Shown: positions 1 to 9,207, numbered from the stretch's first letter. The stretch: DNA of 64,000 bases from Aureispira sp963837355 (GCA_963837355.1 CAWIMY010000003.1:682001-746000); one strand, 5' to 3'. Translations and numbers: made by a program. Notes: a model not told the origin generated them from the letters alone.

Positions 1-126
1 TTCTGTGGGAATTAACTCTTCTCGTGGCAACTGTGCCCGTTGTTCGAGTGTTTGTTCTTGACGCTCTTTCTTGCTTAATTTTCTTTCGTGGCTGCTCGCA
101 GCGCCTCTATATTGCTTTCTTGACAT
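1..126 (-). CDS. N-terminal part of an unidentified basic protein (runs off the window)
   Basis: An ATG at 126 on the minus strand opens a frame that stays open for 42 codons to the window edge, so only the N-terminus is present. The start is rich in Lys, Arg and Ser (MSRKQYRGAAS) and continues with a charged, helix-prone stretch. There is no signal peptide or membrane segment. I do not recognise the family. It is divergent from the exonuclease gene, with about 250 bases between them. The composition is compatible with a nucleic-acid or ribosome-binding protein, but that is only a guess. Confidence 0.55.
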   Translation of the reverse strand, partial: MSRKQYRGAASSHERKLSKKERQEQTLEQRAQLPREELIPTE

Positions 127-380
127 GTGATATGGCTAATTAGTTCGACTAAAGAATAGTGCTAATACGGGTAAGGTTAGCTTGACAAATATAAGGGTTT
201 GACTATAAATATAGGAACATGCGGTGCTTTTTTTATGGAGTCTTCTGAGATTGCAAAAATAAAAGCCCTCTTCGAACAACAAAATAAAAGCCGTGTTGTC
301 TCTCTTTGGGAAGAATTTAGCGGGCATTGCCTTCTTTCTTTTACTTGTCCTAAACTTGTTTTAGGATTTATCCATACACT

Positions 381-1178
381 ATGAATTTTAAGTTAGATAG
401 AGATCTTGTTTTTTTTGATATAGAATCAACGGGCGCGGACGTGGTCAAAGATCGCATCATGCAAATTGCCCTCATCAAATACCCCAAAGAAGGTGGCGCT
501 CCAATCGAGAAAGAGTTTTTAATGAATCCACAGTATCCCATCAAAGACGAAGCCTTGAAGGTACACGGTATTACGATTGACAAAGTGCGTAACCAGCCTA
601 CTTTTAAAGAATATGCGGAGGAACTCCACGCTTTTTTAGAAGGGGCCGACTTGGCGGGCTACAACTCCAACCGCTTTGACATTCCAATGTTGACAGAGGA
701 ATTTGGGCGCGTGGGCATTAGTTTCTCCATGCAAGGTCGCCGCTTGTTGGATGCCCTACAGATTTTTTACAAAATGGAACCGCGCACCCTCAAAGCCGCC
801 TATAAATTTTACTGTGGTGAGCAATTGACGGATGCCCACGATGCCATGGCTGACACGCGTGCCACGGCAGCCGTTTTGTGGGGACAGATTCAAAAATACG
901 ACGGGGTTGATTATATCGATGGCGACGATAACGTGACCCCTGCCCCTGTTCAAAACAATATGCAAGCCCTGCATGACTTTATCAATGATAAAAATCAAGT
1001 AGATTTTACCAAGCGCTTTGTGCGCAATTCAGAAGGCGTTATTGTATTTAATTTTGGAGCCAATAAAGGCGAAGAAGCGTACAAAAACCCGCGCACCTTG
1101 CAGTGGATTATCAGCAAAGATTTTCCTAGCCAAGTCAAAGATATTGCCCGAGAAATTCTCAAAGGCACGTTAAAATAA
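381..1178 (+). CDS. DnaQ-fold 3'-5' exonuclease (DEDDh family)
   Basis: This 265-residue protein has the three exonuclease motifs of the DnaQ/RNase T superfamily, which removes nucleotides from 3' ends with two metal ions. Motif I is FFDIEST (Asp13, Glu15), motif II is NSNRFDIP (Asp100) and motif III is DAHDAMADT (His153, Asp158). All five DEDDh residues are therefore present. About 100 residues follow the catalytic domain and end in a short segment (residues 225-245, NFGANKGEEAYKNP) that is often seen as a C-terminal extension in Bacteroidota homologues. It could be a stand-alone proofreading or repair exonuclease. The substrate cannot be read from the sequence. The ATG at 381 is the only reasonable start. 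Confidence 0.9.
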   Translation: MNFKLDRDLVFFDIESTGADVVKDRIMQIALIKYPKEGGAPIEKEFLMNPQYPIKDEALKVHGITIDKVRNQPTFKEYAEELHAFLEGADLAGYNSNRFDIPMLTEEFGRVGISFSMQGRRLLDALQIFYKMEPRTLKAAYKFYCGEQLTDAHDAMADTRATAAVLWGQIQKYDGVDYIDGDDNVTPAPVQNNMQALHDFINDKNQVDFTKRFVRNSEGVIVFNFGANKGEEAYKNPRTLQWIISKDFPSQVKDIAREILKGTLK

Positions 1179-1233
1179 GACCTTGTTTGTAGACCCCGAT
1201 AGCACATCGGACATAAGAATTGTTAGTATTAGT

Positions 1234-1710
1234 ATGAGTGATTCAATACACCCTTCCGTTCCCGCTCTTTGGTTTTCCTTTGTAGCGGACAACATCGAAC
1301 ACAGCCACACTGCCATGCCCGAAGCGTATCCTTTGGGAACCACTAAAGAGCAAGCCGACACCTGCGTTATGCTGGTGCAAGCGGGTCTAAAAACCGCTAC
1401 CTCGGGAGCTTTGGCGGCCTACCTACACTACCAAGTGCCTGTTCCACAAGTGGGCGACATGGCTATTTTAACCAATTGGGAAGGCGAGGCCAAATGCCTC
1501 TTAAAGACGACCGAAGTGGACATCGTACCGTTTAATGAAATAGACGAGGATTATGCGATGAAAGAGGGCGAAGGTGACCAAAGTTTATCCTATTGGAAAA
1601 AGAAGCACTGGGAGTTTTTCTCCAAAGATCTGGCGAATTTTGGGGAACTTCCCGAAGACGACATGATGGTTATTTGTGAGGAGTTTGAGGTCATTTATCA
1701 ATTGCCTTAA
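1234..1710 (+). CDS. ASCH domain protein
   Basis: The frame is open from 1183 with a TTG, but the first ATG is at 1234 and the family-like sequence starts after it, so I place the start there (158 residues). The ASCH signature is visible as VQAGLKTATSGAL, a version of the G-x-K-x-(A/S)-T loop that forms the nucleic-acid binding cleft. It is followed by a beta-rich stretch (VGDMAILTNWEGEAKCLLKTT) in which the PUA-like barrel is usually completed. ASCH proteins bind RNA or modified nucleosides, and some hydrolyse acetylcytidine. Which applies here is not visible. It lies 55 bases downstream of the exonuclease gene on the same strand and may be cotranscribed. Confidence 0.8.
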   Translation: MSDSIHPSVPALWFSFVADNIEHSHTAMPEAYPLGTTKEQADTCVMLVQAGLKTATSGALAAYLHYQVPVPQVGDMAILTNWEGEAKCLLKTTEVDIVPFNEIDEDYAMKEGEGDQSLSYWKKKHWEFFSKDLANFGELPEDDMMVICEEFEVIYQLP

Positions 1711-1722
1711 CCCACTCCCCTC

Positions 1723-3063
1723 CTATTTTTTACCCCCGCGTTTTCTAGAGTTGAACTTCTCCCGCTTACGCGCTAAGCGCTTTTCTTGGGCGAGGTTGAC
1801 TTTGGTATTTTTGAGTTTCTTGTCGTGATAGGCACCTTGAGACTGCTTTTCTATGTCTATGGCTGTCGTGGCATTTTTCTGCTGGTACTGGACTTTTTCA
1901 GCTTCGGTCAACACCTTGGAGTGTTCGAGTTGTTCGGGCAGTGGCAGGCGCGTCAATTGCTGTTGCATCAAGGCCTCAATAGCGGCCAAGTAGTCCAACT
2001 CTTGTGTCACGGCTACTTCATTGACCAACGTAATGGCAACGCCTTCGGCTTCGGCTCGCGCGGTGCGCCCTACGCGGTGAATGTAATTTTCGGGCTCATC
2101 AGGCGTATCTAAATTGATGACTTGTGTAATCCCGTCAAAATCTAAGCCCCGCGCCATCAAGTCCGTCGCAATCAAAATTCGCAATTGTCCTGTATCAAAC
2201 TCCTCTACCATACGCAGGCGGTAGTTTTGAGATTTGTTAGAATGGATAACGCCAATGGGTTCTTGCAAATGCTCTTGTAGATGCTCTTGTAAGTGATCCG
2301 CGACTTTTTTAGTTGGGGCAAACAACAAAATCTTAGTCCATTCCTTCTCTTCTTGGAGCAAAAAATACAGCAAGTTGAGTTTTGTATTATAATTGGGCAC
2401 CAAGTAGGCCAATTGAGTAACGCCATCTGCTGAGGTTCCCGAAGCGGCAATCGTCACTTTTTCGGGCTCGTAAAATACATTGTCGATAAGACGCTCCACT
2501 TCTTTGGTCATCGTGGCCGAAAATAAAATGTTTTGACGACGCTCGGGCAACAAATCAAACAAGTTTTTGAGCTGGGGCAAAAAGCCCAAATTGAGCATTT
2601 CATCCACTTCATCAATGACCAATTGCTTGATGGTCTTGAGCTTAATCGCGCGGCTGAGCGCCAAATCTACTAAACGCCCAGGAGTCGCCACCAAAATATC
2701 CATGCCTTCGGCCAGCACTTCCTTTTGCGTACTCATATTGACTCCTCCATAAGCTCCTTTGACTCGGATAGAAGCATAAGTAGTCAATTTCTCAATTTCT
2801 CCCACTACTTGTACGACCAACTCTCGTGTTGGCACCACAATCAACACCCGCGCGTGTTTTTGCTTCGAGAATTTGAGCTGTCGTAAAATCGGCAATAAAT
2901 ACGCAAAAGTCTTTCCTGTTCCTGTTTGTGCTACGCCTACGACATCCCGCCCAGACATAATCACTGGAAAAGCCTCCACCTGAATTGGAGTGGGGGTTTC
3001 TAGTTGTAAATCTTCTAGGGCGTTGAATAAAGCATTGTTGAGGTTGAGGTCTTGGAACGTCAT
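1723..3063 (-). CDS. DEAD-box ATP-dependent RNA helicase with a DEVD motif II
   Basis: A 446-residue helicase with a Q motif (TPTPIQ, near 24-29), Walker A AQTGTGKT (45-52), PTREL (78-82), TPGR (127-130), motif III SAT (182-184), ARGLD (304-308) and HRVGRTAR (329-336). Motif II reads DEVD (151-154) instead of DEAD, a variant in the third position. Residues 257-268 are three copies of HLQE, encoded by a 12-base tandem repeat near 2265-2300. They lie in the second RecA domain, where paralogues have a single helix turn. The basic C-terminal tail (RKREKFNSRKRGGKK) fits RNA binding. Its likely role is remodelling rRNA or mRNA in the cytoplasm. It converges on the ASCH gene with 12 bases between stops. 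Confidence 0.93.
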   Translation of the reverse strand: MTFQDLNLNNALFNALEDLQLETPTPIQVEAFPVIMSGRDVVGVAQTGTGKTFAYLLPILRQLKFSKQKHARVLIVVPTRELVVQVVGEIEKLTTYASIRVKGAYGGVNMSTQKEVLAEGMDILVATPGRLVDLALSRAIKLKTIKQLVIDEVDEMLNLGFLPQLKNLFDLLPERRQNILFSATMTKEVERLIDNVFYEPEKVTIAASGTSADGVTQLAYLVPNYNTKLNLLYFLLQEEKEWTKILLFAPTKKVADHLQEHLQEHLQEPIGVIHSNKSQNYRLRMVEEFDTGQLRILIATDLMARGLDFDGITQVINLDTPDEPENYIHRVGRTARAEAEGVAITLVNEVAVTQELDYLAAIEALMQQQLTRLPLPEQLEHSKVLTEAEKVQYQQKNATTAIDIEKQSQGAYHDKKLKNTKVNLAQEKRLARKREKFNSRKRGGKK

Positions 3064-3354
3064 AATAGTAGCTTACTTTTTTTTTGCAAAGGTACGCTTT
3101 TATTTTTTTGTTTGAAGCAGCAGCGCCCCCGCTTATTGCGCTCTATGGTTATAAACTCCCACAAGCAGTGCATTAAAACAGCAATAACGCTTCTATCTTC
3201 CTGTAGGTTCCTCCCCAACTTTATTAAAAGAGGACAATTCTTATAACTTTATCTTCCTTTTTTTCGTTATTTTGTAACAAAGATTCTGCTTGTTGTGGCT
3301 AGCCGCCATCGCAATACCACCACACCTTACCATTAAAACAAACAACTATTTAGC

Positions 3355-3687
3355 ATGTCATACGAAGTTAGATTTGAAGGCAGTTACAGTTATGCCTCCC
3401 ATAAAGCCCTCCAAAAAGCATTAGACAACATACGGATGTTCCTAGAGGAACAAGAAGAGGAAATCATAGAAACGTGGGAAGAATCCCATGAAGTAGAGGA
3501 CGATATGGTACTTGTAAATATTGAGGTTGATTCTCCAGAAGATGATTTCCCTACCTATGAAATTATTGTAGAAATTCTTGCCCGCCATGCCGATACAGGA
3601 AGCGTTAAAGGCGCGCAGCAAGAATTTGCCGATGGCGACGTAGAAGTGTATGCCGCATCAGATTTTCAGGGGGATGAGGAGGAGTAA
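3355..3687 (+). CDS. Small acidic protein of unknown function
   Basis: A 110-residue protein with a clear ATG start and an acidic profile (EEQEEEIIE near 31-39; the C-terminus is QGDEEE). It alternates short strands and helices (SYEVRFEGSYSY, VLVNIEVD, YEIIVEILARHA) and looks like a compact alpha/beta fold. There is no signal peptide, Cys pair or catalytic motif. I do not recognise the family. It lies 52 bases upstream of the methyltransferase gene on the same strand and may share its transcript. About 290 bases separate it from the divergent helicase gene, enough for two promoters. Confidence 0.7.
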   Translation: MSYEVRFEGSYSYASHKALQKALDNIRMFLEEQEEEIIETWEESHEVEDDMVLVNIEVDSPEDDFPTYEIIVEILARHADTGSVKGAQQEFADGDVEVYAASDFQGDEEE

Positions 3688-3739
3688 TGTTCCTTTTTAT
3701 AAAAGATCGACTTGAGCTTCTCACACCAAAACCACCACC

Positions 3740-4324
3740 ATGCTCAACCAAGACTATTGGCAAACCCGTTATGAAGCCCAACAAACAGGCTGGGACACTG
3801 GCCAAATCACCCCGCCTCTAAAGCACTACGCTGATGGCTTAACCGATAAATCTATTCGCATTTTAATTCCTGGTTGTGGCAACGGCCACGAAGCCCGCTA
3901 TTTGCACGAGCAAGGCTTTGAAAATGTCTATGTTTGTGATTGGGCAGCGGCTCCGTTGGACGCTTTAGCGAAAAGCTGTCCTGACTTTCCAAGTGCGCAT
4001 TTACTACAAGGCGACTTTTTTGCCTTGGCAGTAGAAGACTTGGACTTGATTTTAGAACAAACCTTTTTTTGTGCCATTGATCCGAGCTTGCGGGCGCAGT
4101 ATGCGCAGAAAACGGCTAGTCTGTTAAAGACAGGGGGCAAAGTGGTAGGCGTATTGTTCAATGAAAATTTGCAGTTGGGACGGCCTGGGCCACCCTTTGG
4201 AGGCAATGCCGAGGAATACCGAGGATACTTCGAGCCGCACTTTTCAAAGGTGGAGTTGCTCCCTTGCTACAATTCTATCCCACCACGAGCGGGCTCCGAG
4301 TTATTCCTACAATTAACAAAATAA
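3740..4324 (+). CDS. TPMT-type SAM-dependent methyltransferase
   Basis: This 194-residue protein matches the thiopurine S-methyltransferase family of class I methyltransferases. It starts with the diagnostic YWQTRYEAQQTGWD (6-19), where the aromatic residues cap the SAM pocket. The glycine-rich motif I is LIPGCGNGHEARYL (42-55), and an acidic residue follows strand two (VCDWA, Asp67). The later motif DLILEQTFFCAIDP (102-115) is typical of the family. Homologues methylate thiols, selenium or tellurium compounds or halides, and the substrate here is unknown. The length is normal and the start context is clean. It is the last plus-strand gene before the decayed marR copy. Confidence 0.85.
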   Translation: MLNQDYWQTRYEAQQTGWDTGQITPPLKHYADGLTDKSIRILIPGCGNGHEARYLHEQGFENVYVCDWAAAPLDALAKSCPDFPSAHLLQGDFFALAVEDLDLILEQTFFCAIDPSLRAQYAQKTASLLKTGGKVVGVLFNENLQLGRPGPPFGGNAEEYRGYFEPHFSKVELLPCYNSIPPRAGSELFLQLTK

Positions 4325-4355
4325 GCCCTTCGCACGACCCTAGCCCACAACAATG

Positions 4356-4400
4356 GTTGAAAGTTCCTCTTTTTTTTAGTCAATTGGAGGAACTTTCAAC
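4356..4400. repeat. 14-bp perfect inverted repeat upstream of the marR remnant
   Basis: GTTGAAAGTTCCTC at 4356-4369 is mirrored exactly by GAGGAACTTTCAAC at 4387-4400, with a 17-base centre containing eight T residues. The right arm ends nine bases before the ATG of the marR remnant. As RNA it could form a strong hairpin, but no T-run follows it on the plus strand. An old operator or a stabilising hairpin is therefore as likely as a terminator for the methyltransferase gene. Confidence 0.7.
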
Positions 4401-4409
4401 TAAAAAATA

Positions 4410-4632
4410 ATGCGTAAAGAAATTTTAAGATAGATTGGTGAAATCGATAAAGCGTTGAACTCTTTTTCAGACTTTTTGATGAAGTCTATGGAGTTGGAGA
4501 AAGGGCAATACCAATTTTTGGCACGGATTAAAGAACATCCCGACCTTTCCCAAAAAGAGTTATCCCAGCTTCTTTTGATAGATAAAACGACGACGGCAAA
4601 AGCGATCAATAAACTGGTCAAAAAAGGGTGCT
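4410..4632 (+). pseudogene. Decayed MarR-family regulator gene
   Basis: From the ATG at 4410 the frame reads MRKEILR, meets TAG at 4431-4433, then continues in the same frame. The continuation has a recognisable MarR dimerisation helix and winged-helix start: LEKGQYQFLARIKEHP, then LSQKELSQLLLIDKTTTAKA and INKLVKKG. The homology stops near 4632, where the beta-wing and C-terminal helices should follow. The sequence then runs into the 3' end of the opposing SNF2 gene. Two lesions (an early stop and loss of the C-terminal half) make a working regulator unlikely. Restart at the TTG near 4455 could still make a short fragment. MarR proteins normally repress stress or efflux genes. Confidence 0.75.
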
Positions 4633-4655
4633 GCATTCTACCTATCAAGAATAAC

Positions 4656-7600
4656 TTAACTCAAGCGCAACAAAGCTTCCAATTCGTCCGTAGACAAATC
4701 GCCTAGCCACTGCTCCCCTAGCGCAACGCTGCGGTCGGCCAAGGCTTTTTTGCTCTGAATCATCGCATCTATTTTTTCCTCTAAGGTACCTTGGGTAATA
4801 AAACGATACACCTGCACATTTTTTTGTTGACCAATGCGGTACGCGCGATCCGTCGCTTGCGCTTCTACGGCAGGGTTCCACCACAAATCATAGTGAATCA
4901 CATGGTTGGCCGCCGTTAAATTCAAGCCTGTTCCTGCTGCTTTGAGCGACAATAGGAAAATGCGCTCTTGTTTGTCGTTTTGAAACGCCTCTACCATCGC
5001 ATCACGCTCGGCTCTAGAACAGCCGCCGTGCAAATACATCGGCTCTTTGCCAAAACGCTCCGTAATCCACCGTTTCATCAAGCGGCCCATTTTGCGGTAT
5101 TGGGTGAATACCAATGTTTTTTCTTGCTGGCGGTCGATGCGCGTGAGCAAATCCATCAGCAATTGGCTCTTGCCTGAATACACGGGTTCGCTCCCCCCCG
5201 AACCAAGGTATTGGTAAGGATGGTTACAAACTTGTTTGAGAATACCCATGAGTTGGAGCAATAGACCTTGGCGTTTTTTGGGATTATCTTTGTGAATATT
5301 GAGCTCACGTATAAGGTCGTTGACCGTTTTTTGGTACAACTCCGATTGTCCAGGTTGCAAAGTAGCAAGATAATTTTGTTCTACCTTGTCGGGCAAATCT
5401 TGAATAATACTTTTATCGGATTTTAGGCGGCGTAAGATAAACGGAGCGGTGGCTCGTCTGAAAGCATCGAGGCGCTGCTGGTCGTTTTCTCGCTCAATGG
5501 GATTGCTGTAGCGCTCGGCAAATTCGACCATAGTACCCAAATAATTAGGATTGACAAAATCCATAATTGACCAATATTCCGCCAAGCGATTTTCTACAGG
5601 CGTACCACTCATAGCAATGTTTAAGTCAGCTTCTAGGGCTTTAATCGCCTCGGTTTGCCCCGCTTGTACGTTCTTAATCGCCTGTGCTTCGTCAATGACC
5701 AAGCAATACCAAGCGCGTTGATTGAGGCGATCGACTTCCATTCTGGCCACGCCATAAGTGGTCAGTACTATATCCGCGTCTTGGGGCATTTGGCGGTTGC
5801 TGCCGTGGTACGTTCCAGTTGTCAAGAGGGGGGCAAATTTCTTAATTTCTTTGCTCCAATTAGTCAATAGCGACGTAGGTACCACAATCAGTACTTGTTG
5901 CGCTTCTAGTCGGCCTTCTTCTTTGAATTTTAATAATAAACTAATGACTTGTAGGGTTTTACCCAAGCCCATATCATCGGCTATTAAGGAGCCTAAGCCC
6001 AGTTGAGCATTTTTATACATCCAAGCGTAGCCTACCTGTTGATAAGGCCGTAAGGTAGCTTTTAGCGTGGTGGGCGGCAGCACTTGAATGGGCTCTTGTA
6101 GGGCGGCCAACAAGGTTTTCACCCCTTCACTCACTTCTACCAAGTGTTCGCTATCGTATTGGCTAAGCGCTGCTTGCAACAATTGGTTGGCGGTGGCGAC
6201 GGGTGGTATTTCTAGTTGTTTTAGGATCTTAGCCAGCTCATTCTCATTCAAATAAATATAGCGATTTTTATAAGACACCAAGCCACTTTTACGCTTCATC
6301 AATTTCAAGAATTCAACCGCTTCTATGGTCTCTTCCCCAACTACAACCGTCCATTCTACTTTTAATAAGCTTTTTAAATTGACAAAAGAAGGCTTTTTGC
6401 TGTTGGGTTGTTCAGTTGCACTAATGCTCAAGCCCAAGCGGGGTTTGGTAAGTCGCTGCAAAGAATAAGGCAAGACAATCGATAAATTGAGCATTTTTAG
6501 AATTGGCAAGACCTCAAAAAATACCCATTCAAATTCAGCAGGCGTATAAGGGGGCGTATGGGATTCCTTTTGAGTGAGAATAGGTTGTAAATCAGGATAA
6601 TATTGCTCCAAACGCTGCAACTCCTGCAACACCGCCAACTGGTATGGTTTCTTATCGCGCTGCTTCATAAACCGCGCTAACGCTATCATGGGTGCTTCTT
6701 TATCCCCTCGGTTTTCTACTGCTATAGTAATATAAAATTGCCGTTCCTCTACCTCTTCTTGCTCCACTACCTTGAAAACAGGGGCATATTGGGCTTGACC
6801 CAAATAAAAAACCTGCAACCAAGCGCGTATACTCTTGGGCATGCTCTGTTCTTGGCTATGCTCAAACGGCGTTGGCTGTCCACTAAAAAAGCAATACGCC
6901 ACCTTTTGTTGACTATTTGACCATTCTGGAATCCATTCCTTGCTGTGCTGCAAATAATAACTGGTCAGTAAATGACAGAGGTTCAAGAGTTGTTTCTCGC
7001 GGCGAAAACGTTGGAGCGGCTGGTTGTCTAACAACAACAAATCACTGGGCAATGAGGCCGCCAGCTGCTGTACCAATGTTCTGACAGTTTTGTTGACATT
7101 ATAAGCGGGCAGCCACTGCATCAAAAAACCCGTTGGGCAAGCCAACAAATAGGGTAATAAAGCTTGTTCTTGCATCAATTTGAGGGAAAAACGATAAACA
7201 GTATGCAGCGCCACAAAAGCCTCGGGATACAAAGGCAAGGTTTTCAATTCTACCGTTTCTAACAAGCCAATACAGCGTTCCAAGGCTTGATCGGAAGCAA
7301 ATAAAGGCGCGCTTTTGCCTTCGTTGAGGGCAAAGAGATTGACCAACTGGTGGTGGTTGTCAATGATGAGGGCAATGTCCTTGGTTTGTTGCAATTGCTG
7401 GTGCCAAACAGCATAATCCGCCCGATCGTAGGTTTGTTTTTGTTGGTACTTAATGGCCTTGCGCCAATAGCGCTGCATCTCTACTTTGAGGGAGCCATGA
7501 TAGAACAAGGGTTGGTTGTCTAATAGGCGCAAGTATTCCTTCCATTGGTTATCAATGGTAGACCAATCGAGTTGGTGCAGCGCGCTGCTGTCATAAAGGC

Positions 7601-8195
7601 TGGTCTCGTTACTTGGGGCGGCTGTTTGTCGTTCTAATGTTGGAAATCCCTCTAGCTGTAGGACAGGTAATAGCACTCCTTCCTCTTCTAATGCCGTGAC
7701 CAAGGGCGCGCCACGCAAATGAAAAAGCCAAAAAGGATCTTGATCGATCTGTTGCTGTATACCCAATAACACGGTAATCAAGTGCTTACAAGGCACTTTG
7801 CGCTGAGAACAGGAACAAGCCATGTTGTAATCCTCTAAGCCTGAGGGTAACAAAGGGGCTTGCTGGGCAGCGGGGCTTTGAAAAAAACCATCGGGAACTT
7901 GCTGGCTCAGCAGTTGACTGAGCGAGTGGGGTTCTTGGCGAAGATGCGCCACCCAAATCTGAAGCGATGCCGCCTGCCAAGTGGTTAGTTGCAATTGCTG
8001 TTGGTAGCGTTGCCCACCGTGATCGAGCACCTCCGCCTGTACCAAGCCCTTCTTTAACAACGTCAACTCCTGTAGAGCACCTTGCCCTAAATATTGGGCA
8101 CCTTGCTCCCAAAGCGCTATGGCTGCGGGTTCTACTAAGGGGGCTATCCAAGCTTTTCCCCACCATGTTGGCGGTCTGTATTGCTGCTTCTCCAT
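4656..8195 (-). CDS. SWIM zinc-finger SNF2-family helicase
   Basis: A 1179-residue protein. Near the N-terminus a SWIM zinc finger is complete: CSCSQRKVPCKHL with Cys127, Cys129, Cys136 and His138. A long, poorly conserved middle follows. The SNF2 ATPase begins near residue 700, with Walker A DDMGLGKT near 740, Walker B DEAQ near 835, SGTPVENR near 860 and the C-terminal helicase lobe near 1010-1130 (VFTQYRKMG, then GTGLNLT and DRAYRIGQ). Such proteins translocate on duplex DNA and are common in Bacteroidota. Some act in conflict or repair, but the specific role here is not visible. The ATG at 8195 is followed directly by the conserved WWGKAW segment. Confidence 0.92.
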   Translation of the reverse strand: MEKQQYRPPTWWGKAWIAPLVEPAAIALWEQGAQYLGQGALQELTLLKKGLVQAEVLDHGGQRYQQQLQLTTWQAASLQIWVAHLRQEPHSLSQLLSQQVPDGFFQSPAAQQAPLLPSGLEDYNMACSCSQRKVPCKHLITVLLGIQQQIDQDPFWLFHLRGAPLVTALEEEGVLLPVLQLEGFPTLERQTAAPSNETSLYDSSALHQLDWSTIDNQWKEYLRLLDNQPLFYHGSLKVEMQRYWRKAIKYQQKQTYDRADYAVWHQQLQQTKDIALIIDNHHQLVNLFALNEGKSAPLFASDQALERCIGLLETVELKTLPLYPEAFVALHTVYRFSLKLMQEQALLPYLLACPTGFLMQWLPAYNVNKTVRTLVQQLAASLPSDLLLLDNQPLQRFRREKQLLNLCHLLTSYYLQHSKEWIPEWSNSQQKVAYCFFSGQPTPFEHSQEQSMPKSIRAWLQVFYLGQAQYAPVFKVVEQEEVEERQFYITIAVENRGDKEAPMIALARFMKQRDKKPYQLAVLQELQRLEQYYPDLQPILTQKESHTPPYTPAEFEWVFFEVLPILKMLNLSIVLPYSLQRLTKPRLGLSISATEQPNSKKPSFVNLKSLLKVEWTVVVGEETIEAVEFLKLMKRKSGLVSYKNRYIYLNENELAKILKQLEIPPVATANQLLQAALSQYDSEHLVEVSEGVKTLLAALQEPIQVLPPTTLKATLRPYQQVGYAWMYKNAQLGLGSLIADDMGLGKTLQVISLLLKFKEEGRLEAQQVLIVVPTSLLTNWSKEIKKFAPLLTTGTYHGSNRQMPQDADIVLTTYGVARMEVDRLNQRAWYCLVIDEAQAIKNVQAGQTEAIKALEADLNIAMSGTPVENRLAEYWSIMDFVNPNYLGTMVEFAERYSNPIERENDQQRLDAFRRATAPFILRRLKSDKSIIQDLPDKVEQNYLATLQPGQSELYQKTVNDLIRELNIHKDNPKKRQGLLLQLMGILKQVCNHPYQYLGSGGSEPVYSGKSQLLMDLLTRIDRQQEKTLVFTQYRKMGRLMKRWITERFGKEPMYLHGGCSRAERDAMVEAFQNDKQERIFLLSLKAAGTGLNLTAANHVIHYDLWWNPAVEAQATDRAYRIGQQKNVQVYRFITQGTLEEKIDAMIQSKKALADRSVALGEQWLGDLSTDELEALLRLS

Positions 8196-8578
8196 AGCTA
8201 TAAAGATACGCTTTTTTGCTCATTCTTGGGTTCTATGATTTCATTATTGCACTCCAACAATTTGCTTGAAAAAGCTATTCCATAAAACAGCTTTTTTAGC
8301 TAACCTCTTCTCCATCAGCACTTATAAATCCTCCATAAAGAATCAAATACAGTCCTACCATACCAATAAAATTAAGCTGGCTTATATTTTGATGATATAA
8401 ACACCTATACTGCTGTTAGTATCCCCTTAAAAAGGCATACCAAGGAACCAAAAATACGCTATTCTTGTAAGGTTAAAGCAGCTTATCCCCACTGTTTATT
8501 TTTTTAAAGTGGTCATGGATTAACCAGTTTATTTACTTCATTTAAAAGGCTACCTCCCTTTTAACTAATTTATTATGT
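8196..8578. other. Divergent intergenic region with a possible membrane-protein remnant
   Basis: This 383-base gap separates the SNF2 gene from the first peroxidase gene and must carry promoters for both. On the minus strand, 8415-8296 is a short frame bounded by stops. Its last part reads NFIGMVGLYLILYGGFISAD before a TAA at 8296-8298. That looks like the tail of a small membrane protein, but no convincing start or upstream part is present, so it may be a relic or chance. I see no RNA gene here. Confidence 0.35.
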
Positions 8579-9133
8579 ATGTTCAATCGTTTGACTCTTA
8601 GCATTTTGATGCTCCTTTTATTACTTAGTGCCGCCCCAAAAACTGCTGACATTTACGACTTCACGGTACAGGACATTATTGGCAATAAGGTGTCTTTGTC
8701 TCGCTACAAAGGCAAGGTCTTATTAATTGTCAATGTCGCTTCTAATTGTACCAATACCCACCAGTACGAAGACCTTCAAAAGCTGTACGAAGAGTACGAA
8801 GCAGATGGATTTGTAGTATTGGGCTTTCCAGCCAATAACTTTCTCAACCAAGAGCCAGGCAGTGACGAGGAAATTAACCGCTTTTGTACCAGCCGTTATG
8901 GGGTGACCTTTCCGATGTTTTCTAAGATTTCTGTTAAAGGAAAAAACAAACACCCGCTATACGAGTACCTCACTTCTAAAAAGGAAAATGGCCGTTTTAA
9001 TGCGCCGATCAAATGGAACTTTCAAAAGTTTTTAATTGGTAGAAACGGCAAAGTAGTTCGGTCATTTGAGCCCAAGGATGAAGTCAAAGATGCCGCCATC
9101 AAAGCGGCTATTCGCAAGCAAATCAAAGACTAA
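8579..9133 (+). CDS. Secreted glutathione peroxidase-like protein, copy 1
   Basis: A 184-residue thiol peroxidase with an N-terminal hydrophobic segment (FNRLTLSILMLLLLLSA) that should direct export. The peroxidatic Cys is kept (VNVASNC, Cys57), as are Gln91 (NQEPG) and Trp146/Asn147 (WNFQKF). Cys103 (RFCTSRYG) sits where thioredoxin-dependent members have the resolving Cys, so it is probably a 2-Cys, thioredoxin-type enzyme. Directly after Cys57 the residues are TNT instead of the usual GFT found in copies 2 and 3. Family role: reduction of hydroperoxides in the cell envelope. It is followed by its own terminator and is one of three paralogues within 3.5 kb. Confidence 0.9.
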   Translation: MFNRLTLSILMLLLLLSAAPKTADIYDFTVQDIIGNKVSLSRYKGKVLLIVNVASNCTNTHQYEDLQKLYEEYEADGFVVLGFPANNFLNQEPGSDEEINRFCTSRYGVTFPMFSKISVKGKNKHPLYEYLTSKKENGRFNAPIKWNFQKFLIGRNGKVVRSFEPKDEVKDAAIKAAIRKQIKD

Positions 9134-9173
9134 ATACCAGTAGTTGACGAGACCTTCTCCTCACTAATTTTAC

Positions 9174-9207
9174 AGGGTATTTCTCTCCATAGAGAAATGC
9201 CCTTTTT
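9174..9207 (+). terminator. Rho-independent terminator after peroxidase copy 1
   Basis: AGGGTATTTCTCT at 9174-9186 pairs with AGAGAAATGCCCT at 9191-9203 (13 pairs, one G-T) around a four-base loop. Five T residues follow. The position 40 bases after the stop codon fits the end of the upstream gene. Confidence 0.8.

Noticed and set aside
199..384. A 61-codon frame before the exonuclease gene
   Set aside because: The start is weak, the sequence is not protein-like, and it overlaps the exonuclease start by four bases.
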